Made by a program: the position numbers and the translations under genes
Notes under the pieces: generated by a model
The model's database searches: none
The model's input: only the letters and a program-made list of their open reading frames with translations
Told to the model about the DNA's origin: nothing
NCBI GenBank assembly: GCA_947095535.1
Contig: OX352772.1
Location: 121,664,225 to 121,728,224, forward strand
Direction: 5' to 3'
Origin: Poecilobothrus nobilitatus
Lineage: Eukaryota > Arthropoda > Insecta > Diptera > Dolichopodidae
Length of the DNA: 64,000 nt
Part shown: positions 24,071 through 35,357 of the stretch, one piece after another
Layout: the number at the start of each line of letters is the position of its first letter
How positions within the stretch are numbered: the first letter of the stretch is position 1

Positions 24071-25014
24071 TGAATAATCACAAAGCTTAAAAATGTTTCT
24101 AAATGTAAAAAAAAAAATTACCAATTTTTCAAATAACTCAAATTCAATTACTTATTTCTTAATTTTATTATAAAAAACTCTATTATTAATTATATCAACT
24201 TTACTTAATAACATTAATTACAATTCTAATTATTTCTTTTCTTAACCTTTCTTTGGCACAGACTTGGTAACAATTAAAAATTAAAAAATTAAAAATTAGC
24301 ATAAAATTTTATTCTAACTGAAAAAATGCTATTAACACTATAATCATATAGTTCGTTATGTAATAAAGTTTATTGACCTTAGGCAGTAACGAATTACATT
24401 TCATTATATAATAAAGGAATGATAATCGCTATTACATAAGGGACATATGATCATAGTACATAAGAAATCTATCCAAAAGCGATGATTAGAAATTAATTAA
24501 ATTAACATATTAGCCTATGACGACATCTGGTGACGAATAGAATTAAGAATAAAGTTAATTAACTAGTATACTATGTGTTACTATTATGAAATAATAATAA
24601 TAATTGTCTTTAGTAAAAAAGAGGAAGAAAATTTCGGTAATTATTGATAATTAAAAGTAAACATTAAATGCAGCAGTAAAAAGGTTAAAAAATAAATGTT
24701 TACATAAATGTTAAAAAATTATCTAAATAAATAAAATTATCTAAATAAATAAAACTATATAATTACAAAAGAAAAAAGCAATCTAACTCAATAGAAGGCA
24801 ACAATTCAAGTTCGGCAATTATTGGTAAGTTTTACATAACAAATATAATAATACATTTGGTTTATTTTTAGGTGTTGATTGTTGATGCTTTGGATGTTGG
24901 TTGTTGGATGATATAGACCTAGGATGACTTCAGAAAAGTATATTAATTTGGTTGACCATGATTCTTTGTGATGTGTTCTTGTGCTTTCTTTTTTGGGTGC
25001 AGGGCGTCTGAACA
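24071..25014 (-). repeat. BEL 3' LTR (944 bp)
   Basis: On the minus strand it starts TGTTCAGACGCCCTGCACC and ends ...GATTATTCA, the usual TG...CA termini. Long stretches match the 45609-47205 LTR: CACAAAGCTTAAAAATG, CAAATAACTCAAATTCAATT, and the GATGATTCTTTGTGATGTG region. It holds about 110 bp (about 24320-24430) that the 5' LTR lacks. Several percent divergence from the 5' LTR shows that the insertion is not recent. Confidence 0.8.
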
Positions 25015-25025
25015 TACTCCCGACC
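25015..25025 (-). promoter_or_regulatory. BEL polypurine tract next to the 3' LTR
   Basis: The minus strand reads GGTCGGGAGTA immediately before the LTR start TGTTCAG. A GGGAGTA-like purine tract at this place primes plus-strand DNA synthesis in LTR elements. Position and composition support the call. Confidence 0.65.
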
Positions 25026-25383
25026 TTGGCATTATCAGAGATAGATGTCAACATAAGTATAATTTTTTGTGGAAATTGTTCCATTTTTTTTTTTTAACGT
25101 TGTACTAATTGGTTTTGATTCTTATTATTTTTAGGTTGTTTTCAGACCTCTAAAATTGTAGTGCTTAAACAACCAGTATACGCCAGTGATGTATGTATGT
25201 AATAAAAAATAAACAAAGTGATTAGGAACAATGTGACTTGTAAGTGAAAACAAAAATATGTATATATGTATTGTAATAAGAATATTTGTACAGTATAAGT
25301 AGGGTTTCTTCTAAATGATGTGCATATGATAGGATTGTAGTATTAATATCATCTCGGTTTGCATTCACTTTTGTGTTACTAAA

Positions 25384-25828
25384 TTAATTATTCGTTAATA
25401 AGCAAGTTTTCGTAATTAGACGTTTTTGAGTGTAATGTTTAGTCCATAGTGTGACTACTCGAACTAAACCATCTGAGTCCGGGTTAGTTTCAACAATACG
25501 TGCTAAAAGCCATTGACAAGGTGGTAAATTCTCTTCTTTTAGTAGGACTAGTTGATTCGGTTTTATATTATTCACCTTTTTTGTTCATTTAGGCCGTTGT
25601 TAATCTGGACAGATATTCGGAATTCAACCTACACCAGAAACTTTGAACTAAAGATTGTAGATACTGCCATCGATTTAGTCTGTGGATATTTATATTGGCG
25701 ACTTCTTCTTGTGGTGGTGCCAATAGATAACTGATTAGAAAATGTGTTGGTGTCAGTGGTGTTAGATCGTGTGGATCGAAATTTATCGGAACTTTCTATT
25801 AATGATTTTGAATTGAGACATGCTTCTA
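25384..25828 (-). pseudogene. BEL integrase end and DUF5641-like C-terminus
   Basis: Minus-strand frame 25384-25575 contains NQLVLLKEENLPPCQW, ARIVE, DGLVRVV and RLITKTCLL, the conserved phrases of the DUF5641 domain at the end of BEL/Pao polyproteins. Upstream (25730-25805) another frame has EACLNSKSL followed by a degraded stretch where the family normally reads PLTP...GHFLIG. The two parts are in different frames, and 25576-25735 is damaged. The upstream side ends at a LINE insertion (poly-A at 25829). The remaining integrase lies at 37631 and beyond. Confidence 0.8.
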
Positions 25829-27211
25829 CTTTTTTTTTTATTTTTTTTATTTATTTATTTTAATTTCAGGTAATTTTACAATGTATATAAAACGATGTAC
25901 AAGAAACTAAATTAAAACTAAAACTACAAATTAATAAACAAAAATTTACAACTAATTTTAATTACATTTTTTCCGTTTAACTTACTTTTTACTTATTTCA
26001 ACCTTTACTTTTTAAAATTTTTTACATGTTCTTTAAGTTTTCTATTGAATATTTGCAATTTCTGACAATTTCTAATTTCTATTGGTAATGAATTAAACAT
26101 TTTAATAGCACTGCATCTTAAACTTTTTTTTTTCATTGTTGTTCTAGCCTTAGCAATTTCAATATTCTTTTTATTTTTAGTATTGTATCTAGGAATACTT
26201 TCTCTATTTTTTCTAATTAAGTTTGATTCAATATTAGTATTTAGAATTTTATAAATATATGTGCATTTTTCAAAGTAGATTAATTGGTTTATATCCAATT
26301 CATTAATAGTTTTATATAGATAATTAGTACTAGTTCTGAGATTAAATTTGAAAAGAATTTTAAGCGCTTTGTTCATTAAAATACCAATTTGGTTAATATG
26401 AAAATTTGAGCAATGGCTCCAACTATATATATTATACCTTATTCGTGGAATAATGTGCCCATAATAGATAAGCTTGGCAGCATATTTGGGAATGCCGCCA
26501 GATCTTTTAATAGCCAATATAATAGGTATCACTTTTCTTAATGTTTTTTATATGATTGTCCCATTTCAAATTATCATCAATTGTTATTCCAAGTATTATT
26601 TTACATTATCTACTCTTTTAATTGTTGTATCTTTTATCTTAAGAGTAACATTTTCATATAATTTTTTTTTAGTTTTAAATAATAAATAATAGGGTTTTTT
26701 TTAGAGTTTATGTAGAGTTCATTACAATTAAACCAATTGCATATTGTATTAAGATCCTGATTTAGTATATTTTCTATATCTTTTACCGATCTAGCTTTTG
26801 CTATGATATTAGTATCATCTGCATATACATTACAGTTTGAAATAATATTACTCTTCGGTATACTCATAATATCTAAGAGATATACAAAAGTCCTAGGACT
26901 TTTCACCACCAGTAAGTTCACCACTTAAAACTTCGTTCACTTTAACACACTGAGTTCGATTTGTTAAGTAACTTTTTAATAAAAGATTGTATTACTTTTT
27001 ATACCCAGCTTGTCTACGAAATTAACTAGTCTACTATGATTTACTATATCGAAAGCTTAAAAATACTGCACCTACTGCACCTATAAATACTGCACCTATA
27101 AAATACTCTTCATGAAGTGCACCATAAATTTGTTTCAACGTAGCTGTAATTTTGGATTCCTTACCACTATTTTCTAGGAAACCATAATGATTTGGATCAA
27201 AACCAACAGTT
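25829..27211 (-). pseudogene. L4 RT core and C-terminal region with 3' UTR
   Basis: From high to low coordinate on the minus strand: NHYGFLENSGKES (about 27150-27200), a damaged catalytic A region (FDIVNHSRLVNF, about 27040), then KSPRTFVYLLDI and VYADDTNIIAKARS (26634-26924, catalytic YADD intact). The thumb and C-terminus follow (26005-26532: SGGIPKYAAKLIYYGHIIPR, NKALKILFKFN and a terminal KMFNSLPIEIRN phrase). The C-terminal 175-residue frame is intact, but the upstream frames are shifted. It joins the RT start at 34036 across the family-A insertion. Belongs to the Jockey/CR1 group by motif style. Confidence 0.8.
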
Positions 27212-27742
27212 TATACCCGTACGATAGGATCGGGTATAATAAAATTACTCCTCCGTTTGTAACACCTCGAAATAAGCGAGTTAAATATACCTTCAAAGGT
27301 ATGGATCGGATCAGAAAAAAATTCTAAGTCGATTGTCCGTCCGTCAGTCCTTCCGTCAGCACGCTAACTCAAAAACTAAGAAAGCTAGAATCTTGAAATT
27401 TACACAAAATATTCTAGGAGCAATTTGAAGGTTCCCTATCTTTTTTGGTTGAGTTCCGACCAAAACTTCGGGTAGTTGTCGAACACCTAACTTTTAGATC
27501 CCCACAAATTTTTTGAAATAGAGCTACGAAATTTTAACTGCTGATAGCTGTCACAAAAATATTAATTTTATTTTTCATAACTTTTTTTGTAGCCCCACTC
27601 GTTACGGAGCAACAGCTCCCCAAAGGTTCAAAAAAGCTCTATATTTAAATTGTTATAGCACAAGTTGTATAAGGTATATCTTCATTTTGAACGGCAAACG
27701 GCAAACGATTACTGCTTTTATTAACTTTAAAAGTATATATAT

Positions 27743-29361
27743 AACGAGGAAGAATACAGTTGCCTTTGTCAACTCTTAGATACCCGTACGAACCGTTAGT
27801 ATGTTAACAGCCTGTCACTCTGCTCACAATATTATTTTTTTAATATTTTAGTATTTTAAAATAATTTGGGTGAATTTTATAATTTCTAGAACTATGGGTT
27901 GTATATATATTCAAATATTATATACATATTTGTATGGGCTGTATATATATTTTATATATATTCAAACTATATATTTATACATTCTTCAAAAGCAGATTTT
28001 AACCTTTCACATCACGATTATCAATCCAAAACTTTTTCAAATATTCTATAGTACCATTTAATACTAAGCGGTAAATGTATATTAAATTTACTTAGTACAA
28101 AATAGTAAATATAATTTTAAATATTATATTATATTATATTTAAATATTCCATTGACAAAATAATTTCTTATAAGTACAATAAAATACATATATGTATGTA
28201 AATACGGCGCTATATAATATACATATATACTCTTATCATTCATTCACTAGTGACATATACGATATGTAAATAAATATGATATTATATAAGTATGTATATA
28301 TATCAATATCATATAAATAAAAATTCTTCAAGCAACCGTTATGTTGTTTATTTAATTACATTTTTTTGTACTACGCATTATTCTTCAACAATTTCACATT
28401 ATCGAGTAAAACAAATGCAAAAAATTTGTTGAAGAAATTTGTTAGAAAATTTGAAAACATCAAGTAACACTTTCGTCAATTATAAAGTAACCCTCTATTT
28501 TTAAAAAAAGTTGTTAACAGAAATAAGAGTATAATGTTGAAGCTTTAATTTTTGTGTATTACTTCAAAACAATTTTAACAGGTGTTCAAGTTACAGGTGT
28601 TTAAAAATAGGAAATTTTCAGTTTTTTACCCCTTACAGCTCCTAAACGGGGGGTGATACAAAAGAAATTTCTGAAATGACTCATACTTATTTTCAAAGGT
28701 CTAACTTCTGTCAAATTTTCAAGTTTCCAACTATAACCGTTTAGCAGATAGAAGGGTTAAAGAATTTTGCAAAATTTGAGTTTCGCATAACGGTAAATTA
28801 AGACACCGTATGCCACCTCTATATATTAATTGTATACATATTTTTAAAGCTAATAAAAGTAGTAATCGTTTGGCATTTTCAAAATGAAGATATACTTTAT
28901 ACAACTTGTGCTATAACAATTTAAATATAGAGCTCTTTTGAACCTTTGGGGAGCTGTAGCTCCGTAACGGGTGGAGCTATAAAAAAAAGTTATTAAAAAT
29001 AAAATTAATATTTTTGTGAGATCTATCAGAAGCTAAAATTTCATAGCTCTATTTCAAAAAAAGTGTGGGGATCTAAAAGTTAGGTGTTCGAGAGCTACCC
29101 TAAGGTTTGGTCCAACCTCAACCAAAAAAAATAGGGAACCTACAAATTACTCCCAGAATATTTTGTGTAAATTTCAAGATTCTAGCTTTCTTAGTTTTTG
29201 AGTTAGCGTGCTGACGGACGGACGGACGGACATGGCTCAAAAGTCTTAGAATTTTTTTCTGATCCGATCCATACCTTTGAAGGTATATCTAGCTCGCTTA
29301 TTTCGAGGTGTTACAAACGGAGGAGTAATTTTATTATACCCGATCCTATCGTCCGGGTATA
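27743..29361 (-). mobile_element. DINE-1-like family A, inner inverted copy
   Basis: Reads on the plus strand from AACGAGGAAGAATACAG (its 3' end) through CTTAGATACCCGTACGA to the ACGGACGGACGGACGG run (29215-29233) and finishes GATCCTATCGTCCGGGTATA. It is complete, about 1.62 kb, inserted in the AT-rich TATATA stretch of the outer copy. Its near-identical duplicate is 31366-32984. With outer sequence in the opposite orientation on both sides it forms long inverted repeats. Confidence 0.85.
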
Positions 29362-29708
29362 ATAAATATATAGTTGTGGCGTACGGTGTCTTAATTGACC
29401 GTTATGCGAAACTAAAATTTTGCAATTTTGATAGAAGTTAGATCTTTGAAAATAAGTATGAGTCATTTCAGAAATTTTTTTTGTATCACCCCCCGTTTAG
29501 GAGCTGTAAGGGGTCAAAAACTGAAAATTTTTTATTTTTAACCACCTGTAACTTGAATACCTGTTAAAATTTTTTTGAAGTAATACACAAAAAATAAAGC
29601 TTCAACATTATACTCTTATTTCTTAATAAATTTTTTTAATAATATAGGGTTACTTTATAATTGACGAAAGTGTTACTTGATTTCTTCAAATTTTCTAACA
29701 AATTTCTT

Positions 29709-30834
29709 TAATGAATTAAACATTTTAATAGCACTGCATCTTAAACTTTTTTTTTTCATTGTTGTTCTAGCCTTAGCAATTTCAATATTCTTTTTATTTC
29801 TAGTATTGTATCTAGGAATACTTTCTCTATTTTTTCTAATTAAGTTTGATTCAATATTAGTATTTAGAATTTTATAAATATATGTGCATTTTTCAAAGTA
29901 GATTAATTGGTTTATATCCAATTCATTAATAGTTTTATATAGATAATTAGTACTAGTTCTGAGATTAAATTTGAAAAGAATTTTAAGCGCTTTGTTCATT
30001 AAAATACCAATTTGGTTAATATGAAAATTTGAGCAATGGCTCCAACTATATATATTATACCTTATTCGTGGAATAATGTGCCCATAATAGATAAGCTTGG
30101 CAGCATATTTGGGAATGCCGCCAGATCTTTTAATAGCCAATATAATAGGTATCACTTTTCTTAATGTTTTTTATATGATTGTCCCATTTCAAATTATCAT
30201 CAATTGTTATTCCAAGTATTATTTTACATTATCTACTCTTTTAATTGTTGTATCTTTTATCTTAAGAGTAACATTTTCATATAATTTTTTTTTAGTTTTA
30301 AATAATAAATAATAGGGTTTTTTTTAGAGTTTATGTAGAGTTCATTACAATTAAACCAATTGCATATTGTATTAAGATCCTGATTTAGTATATTTTCTAT
30401 ATCTTTTACCGATCTAGCTTTTGCTATGATATTAGTATCATCTGCATATACATTACAGTTTGAAATAATATTACTCTTCGGTATACTCATAATATCTAAG
30501 AGATATACAAAAGTCCTAGGACTTTTCACCACCAGTAAGTTCACCACTTAAAACTTCGTTCACTTTAACACACTGAGTTCGATTTGTTAAGTAACTTTTT
30601 AATAAAAGATTGTATTACTTTTTATACCCAGCTTGTCTAGGAAATTAACTAGTCTACTATGATTTACTATATCGAAAGCTTAAAAATACTGCACCTACTG
30701 CACCTATAAATACTGCACCTATAAAATACTCTTCATGAAGTGCACCATAAATTTGTTCCAACGTAGCTGTAATTTTGGATTCCTTACCACTATTTTCTAG
30801 GAAACCATAATGATTTGGATCAAAACCAACAGTT
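29709..30834 (-). pseudogene. Duplicated L4 RT fragment
   Basis: Second copy of the YADD-containing and C-terminal RT region, at +3,623 bp from 26086-27211. It lacks the last part of the protein and the poly-A tail, because unit 2 starts inside the C-terminal frame: the frame runs 29673-30155 and ends in unrelated family-A sequence instead of SLPIEIRN. The truncated end is direct evidence that it was copied as DNA, not by retrotransposition. Confidence 0.85.
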
Positions 30835-31365
30835 TATACCCGTACGATAGGATCGGGTATAATAAAATTACTCCTCCGTTTGTAACACCTCGAAATAAGC
30901 GAGTTAAATATACCTTCAAAGGTATGGATCGGATCAGAAAAAAATTCTAAGTCGATTGTCCGTCCGTCAGTCCTTCCGTCAGCACGCTAACTCAAAAACT
31001 AAGAAAGCTAGAATCTTGAAATTTACACAAAATATTCTAGGAGCAATTTGAAGGTTCCCTATCTTTTTTGGTTGAGTTCCGACCAAAACTTCGGGTAGTT
31101 GTCGAACACCTAACTTTTAGATCTCCACAAATTTTTTGAAATAGAGCTACGAAATTTTAACTGCTGATAGCTGTCACAAAAATATTAATTTTATTTTTCA
31201 TAACTTTTTTTGTAGCCCCACTCGTTACGGAGCAACAGCTCCCCAAAGGTTCAAAAAAGCTCTATATTTAAATTGTTATAGCACAAGTTGTATAAGGTAT
31301 ATCTTCATTTTGAACGGCAAACGGCAAACGATTACTGCTTTTATTAACTTTAAAAGTATATATAT

Positions 31366-32984
31366 AACGAGGAAGAATACAGTTGCCTTTGTCAACTCTT
31401 AGATACCCGTACGAACCGTTAGTATGTTAACAGCCTGTCACTCTGCTCACAATATTATTTTTTTAATATTTTAGTATTTTAAAATAATTTGGGTGAATTT
31501 TATAATTTCTAGAACTATGGGTTGTATATATATTCAAATATTATATACATATTTGTATGGGCTGTATATATATTTTATATATATTCAAACTATATATTTA
31601 TACATTCTTCAAAAGCAGATTTTAACCTTTCACATCACGATTATCAATCCAAAACTTTTTCAAATATTCTATAGTACCATTTAATACTAAGCGGTAAATG
31701 TATATTAAATTTACTTAGTACAAAATAGTAAATATAATTTTAAATATTATATTATATTATATTTAAATATTCCATTGACAAAATAATTTCTTATAAGTAC
31801 AATAAAATACATATATGTATGTAAATACGGCGCTATATAATATACATATATACTCTTATCATTCATTCACTAGTGACATATACGATATGTAAATAAATAT
31901 GATATTATATAAGTATGTATATATATCAATATCATATAAATAAAAATTCTTCAAGCAACCGTTATGTTGTTTATTTAATTATATTTTTTTGTACTACGCA
32001 TTATTCTTCAACAATTTCAAATTATCGAGTAAAACAAATGCAAAAAATTTGTTGAAGAAATTTGTTAGAAAATTTGAAAACATCAAGTAACACTTTCGTC
32101 AATTATAAAGTAACCCTCTATTTTTAAAAAAAGTTGTTAACAGAAATAAGAGTATAATGTTGAAGCTTTAATTTTTGTGTATTACTTCAAAACAATTTTA
32201 ACAGGTGTTCAAGTTACAGGTGTTTAAAAATAGGAAATTTTCAGTTTTTTACCCCTTACAGCTCCTAAACGGGGGGTGATACAAAAGAAATTTCTGAAAT
32301 GACTCATACTTATTTTCAAAGGTCTAACTTCTGTCAAATTTTCAAGTTTCCAACTATAACCGTTTAGCAGATAGAAGGGTTAAAGAATTTTGCAAAATTT
32401 GAGTTTCGCATAACGGTAAATTAAGACACCGTATGCCACCTCTATATATTAATTGTATACATATTTTTAAAGCTAATAAAAGTAGTAATCGTTTGGCATT
32501 TTCAAAATGAAGATATACTTTATACAACTTGTGCTATAACAATTTAAATATAGAGCTCTTTTGAACCTTTGGGGAGCTGTAGCTCCGTAACGGGTGGAGC
32601 TATAAAAAAAAGTTATTAAAAATAAAATTAATATTTTTGTGAGATCTATCAGAAGCTAAAATTTCATAGCTCTATTTCAAAAAAAGTGTGGGGATCTAAA
32701 AGTTAGGTGTTCGAGAGCTACCCTAAGGTTTGGTCCAAACTCAACCAAAAAAAATAGGGAACCTACAAATTACTCCCAGAATATTTTGTGTAAATTTCAA
32801 GATTCTAGCTTTCTTAGTTTTTGAGTTAGCGTGCTGACGGACGGACGGACGGACATGGCTCAAAAGTCTTAGAATTTTTTTCTGATCCGATCCATACCTT
32901 TGAAGGTATATCTAGCTCGCTTATTTCGAGGTGTTACAAACGGAGGAGTAATTTTATTATACCCGATCCTATCGTCCGGGTATA
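31366..32984 (-). mobile_element. Duplicated inner family-A copy
   Basis: Same element as 27743-29361 shifted by 3,623 bp, with a few substitutions (for example CCAAACTCAACC here, CCAACCTCAACC in unit 1). It was carried by the tandem duplication rather than independently inserted. Confidence 0.85.
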
Positions 32985-34035
32985 ATAAATATATAGTTGT
33001 GGCGTGCGGTGTCTTAATTGACCGTTATGCGAAACTAAAATTTTGCAATTTTGACAGAAGTTAGATCTTTGAAAATAAGTATGAGTCATTTCAGAAATTT
33101 TTTTTGTATCACCCCCCGTTTAGGAGCTGTAAGGGGTCAAAAACTGAAAATTTTTTATTTTTAACCACCTGTAACTTGAATACCTGTTAAAATTTTTTTG
33201 AAGTAATACACAAAAAATAAAGCTTCAACATTATACTCTTATTTCTTAATAAATTTTTTTAATAATATAGGGTTACTTTATAATTGACGAAAGTGTTACT
33301 TGATTTCTTCAAATTTTCTAACAAATTTCTTTAACGAATTTTTTGCATTTTGTTTTACTCGATAATTTGAAATTGTTGAAGATATAATGCGTAGTACAAA
33401 AAAATGTAAATAAATAAACAACATAACGGTTGCTTGAAGAATTTTTATTTATATGATGTTGATATACATACATACTTATATAATATCATGTTTATTTACA
33501 TATCGTATATGTCACTAATGAATGAATGATAAGAGTATAGATGTATATTATATAGCGCCGTATTTACATACATACATATATGTATTTTATTGTACTTATA
33601 AGAAATTATTCTATGAATGGAAATATTTTTAAACAAATATTGCAATATATGGCGATATACTTATAACAATATAAATATATGTTGTACGCATTAATATAAT
33701 ATAATATTTAAAATTATATTTACTATTTTGTACTTAGTAAATTTAATATACATTTACCGCTTAGTATTAAATGGTACTATAGAATATTTGAAAAAGTTTT
33801 GGATTGATAATCGTTATGTGGAAGGTTAAAATCTGCTTTTGAAGAATGTATAAACAAATAGTTTGAATATATGTACAACCCATAGTTCTAGAAATTATAA
33901 AATTCACCCAAATTATTTTAAAATACTAAAATATTAAAAAAATAATATTGTAAGCATAGTGACAGGCTGTGAACATATTAATGGTTCGTACGGGTATCTA
34001 AGAGTTGACAAAGGCAACTGTATTCTTTCTCGTTT

Positions 34036-34719
34036 TGAAATAAACTTTTTTATCCTTATATTAATTGATTTTTCAAAAATTTGGGAAATTGAATTCAATA
34101 TGGAAATTGGTTTATAATTTCCACATTCATTTTTTGAACCATTTTTATGAATCGGAACTATATATGCTTTAATGAATCTAAGAATGTTCCTTCCATAAAG
34201 CATTTATTGATCAATTTTGCTATAGGTTGTTTGATGATGTTAACTAATTCTTGTAAATCCTTTAATGTAGTTTTATCTAGTCTTGGAGCTGAATTTCTGT
34301 TTAACTTCATAATCATTTTATAAATTTCTGTTTCCGTAACTAATAAAACTAAGATTTAGTTATTTCTTTTATGTTGAGCAGAATTATTATCTACTTTATT
34401 TTTTTATTCCTTTAATAACGGATTCTCCTACTTCATTTAACGTGTTTGTCGTTTCATTTTCATCCTTTGCCTTTGCCTTTGCTATTACTGTCATGAACTG
34501 TAATTGCGGCTTACCAATCAAATAAAAAAATTTTGCTAGGAATCCCTAATTTTTTGAAGATGTTCTCTGTGTTTATTGTAGGTGTGTTGTCTATATGCTG
34601 CTAGGTCTTTTTGTACCTCTTTACTAGAGAGTCCTATACTTTTATGATATTGGCAATATAATTCACTCAGTTGCTGATAATTCGTTGGTAATCTTTGCTG
34701 ATTTATTAATACTTTGATG
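34036..34719 (-). pseudogene. L4 RT start and pre-RT linker
   Basis: The minus-strand frame ending near 34036 has AYIVPIHKNGSKNECGNY followed by KPISILNSISQIFEKSI, the standard first RT motif region (P.HK.G....NYRPIS). Upstream, 34536-34719 reads LINQQRLPTNYQQLSELYCQ and QKDLAAYRQHTYNKH, typical of the linker between endonuclease and RT. The segment between (34200-34540) is frame-shifted. The RT continues at 27211 across the family-A insertion. The upstream side is cut by the I/LOA fragment at 34735. Confidence 0.75.
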
Positions 34720-35357
34720 TTTGTTTTCGTTATAGGTAGGTAGGTAGGTATGGTGGTGACCTTCACGATGCTGCGTGAAGGCCTCAATTAGCACTAGATT
34801 GCGCCATTTTGATACCACTGCACTCATGTGACCCGTGTTTTTAGATTGTTTGCGGTTTTATATCCAACCCGAGCGGTTCAGATACAAGATCAGTTCTTTG
34901 ATTTTGTGTTCAGAAAGCTCGCTGAGGTTGTGGAAGAACGGCTTGCCGAGTTAGAGAAGTCTGGCTCCAGCTAGGGCCGGACATCTGCAAAGAAAGTGTT
35001 CCAGATTCTCACTTTCGTTTGCTTCTTTGCAGCTCCTGCATGAGGTGTTGTGTGAGATTTCTAATTTGGCCGCATGCGTGCCCACTGGTCAGTGGCCTGT
35101 GATGATTGCCACTAGTCTGGCTATGTCTATGCGGGATTTGGATATCAACTCGATTGATCTCCTTTTGTTGTATGTGGGCCACAATGTTCTAGATATGGTG
35201 CAATTGCTCAGATTACTCCACCTATTTTGTGATTTCGCTATATACAAAGAAAGGATCCGTTCCTTGATGGTACTGATTGGGCAACTAACTCTCCGGTAAC
35301 TTTCCGGGAGTTAGTGTTCTGAGTAGCTCCTTTCTTTGCTAGTTTGTTTTCGTTATA
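34720..35357 (-). mobile_element. 5'-truncated I/LOA-type LINE fragment with 15-bp target duplications
   Basis: The 608-bp insert (34735-35342) is flanked by a perfect 15-bp direct repeat TTTGTTTTCGTTATA (34720-34734 and 35343-35357). Minus-strand translation: SKSRIDIARLVAIITGH, a stop where the family has Trp, PVGTHAAKLEISHN, then CRSCKEANESENLEHFLCRC (C-x2-C..H..C zinc motif) and KELILYLNRSGW. That is the segment after RNase H in LINEs with RNase H (I/LOA/R1 group). It ends in a TACC-repeat tail rather than poly-A. It is visibly richer in G+C than its surroundings, implying a different source or younger age. Confidence 0.85.

Larger units (their letters stand above)
26086..33331. repeat. 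Direct tandem duplication, two units of 3,623 bp
   Basis: Unit 1 is 26086-29708 and unit 2 is 29709-33331. Every landmark recurs at +3,623: the RT fragment, family-A 5' end, inner family-A element, and a set of identical open frames. By eye I count about nine single-base differences (for example near 27017/30640, 27497/31120, 29391/33014), near 0.25%. The outer breakpoints share only TAA: TTCTTTAACG after unit 2, TTGGTAATG before unit 1, and TTCTTTAATG at the junction. This is a recent microhomology-type tandem duplication, or an assembly artefact. Confidence 0.9.
27212..34035 (+). mobile_element. DINE-1-like family A, outer copy A2, inside L4 RT
   Basis: Starts TATACCCGTACGATAGG (27212) with the full 5' block and CCGTCCGTCAGTCC run, and reaches AAAAGTATATATA, where an inverted family-A element interrupts (27743-29361). 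It continues from GTTGTGGCGTACGG to GTTACTTGATTTC (end of duplication unit 1). After the second duplicated unit it ends at 34035 with TCGTACGGGTATC, the AGTTG/CAACT hairpin and TTTCTCGTTTT. Removing the inner copy and the duplication gives roughly 1.6 kb, the family length. RT sequence of L4 flanks it directly on both sides. Confidence 0.8.

Noticed and set aside
26474..26689. Plus-strand 71-residue frame, duplicated at 30097
   Set aside because: Antisense shadow of the L4 RT C-terminus; the second copy is due to the tandem duplication.
27870..28061. 63-residue frame repeated identically at 31493 and in similar form at 49603 and 53014
   Set aside because: It recurs because it lies in the body of family-A elements; codon content is AT-driven and the frame is not kept intact in all copies.
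35027..35299. 90-residue plus-strand frame MQLLHEVLC...
   Set aside because: Opposite strand of the I/LOA LINE fragment, whose minus-strand zinc motif and conserved phrases are convincing.
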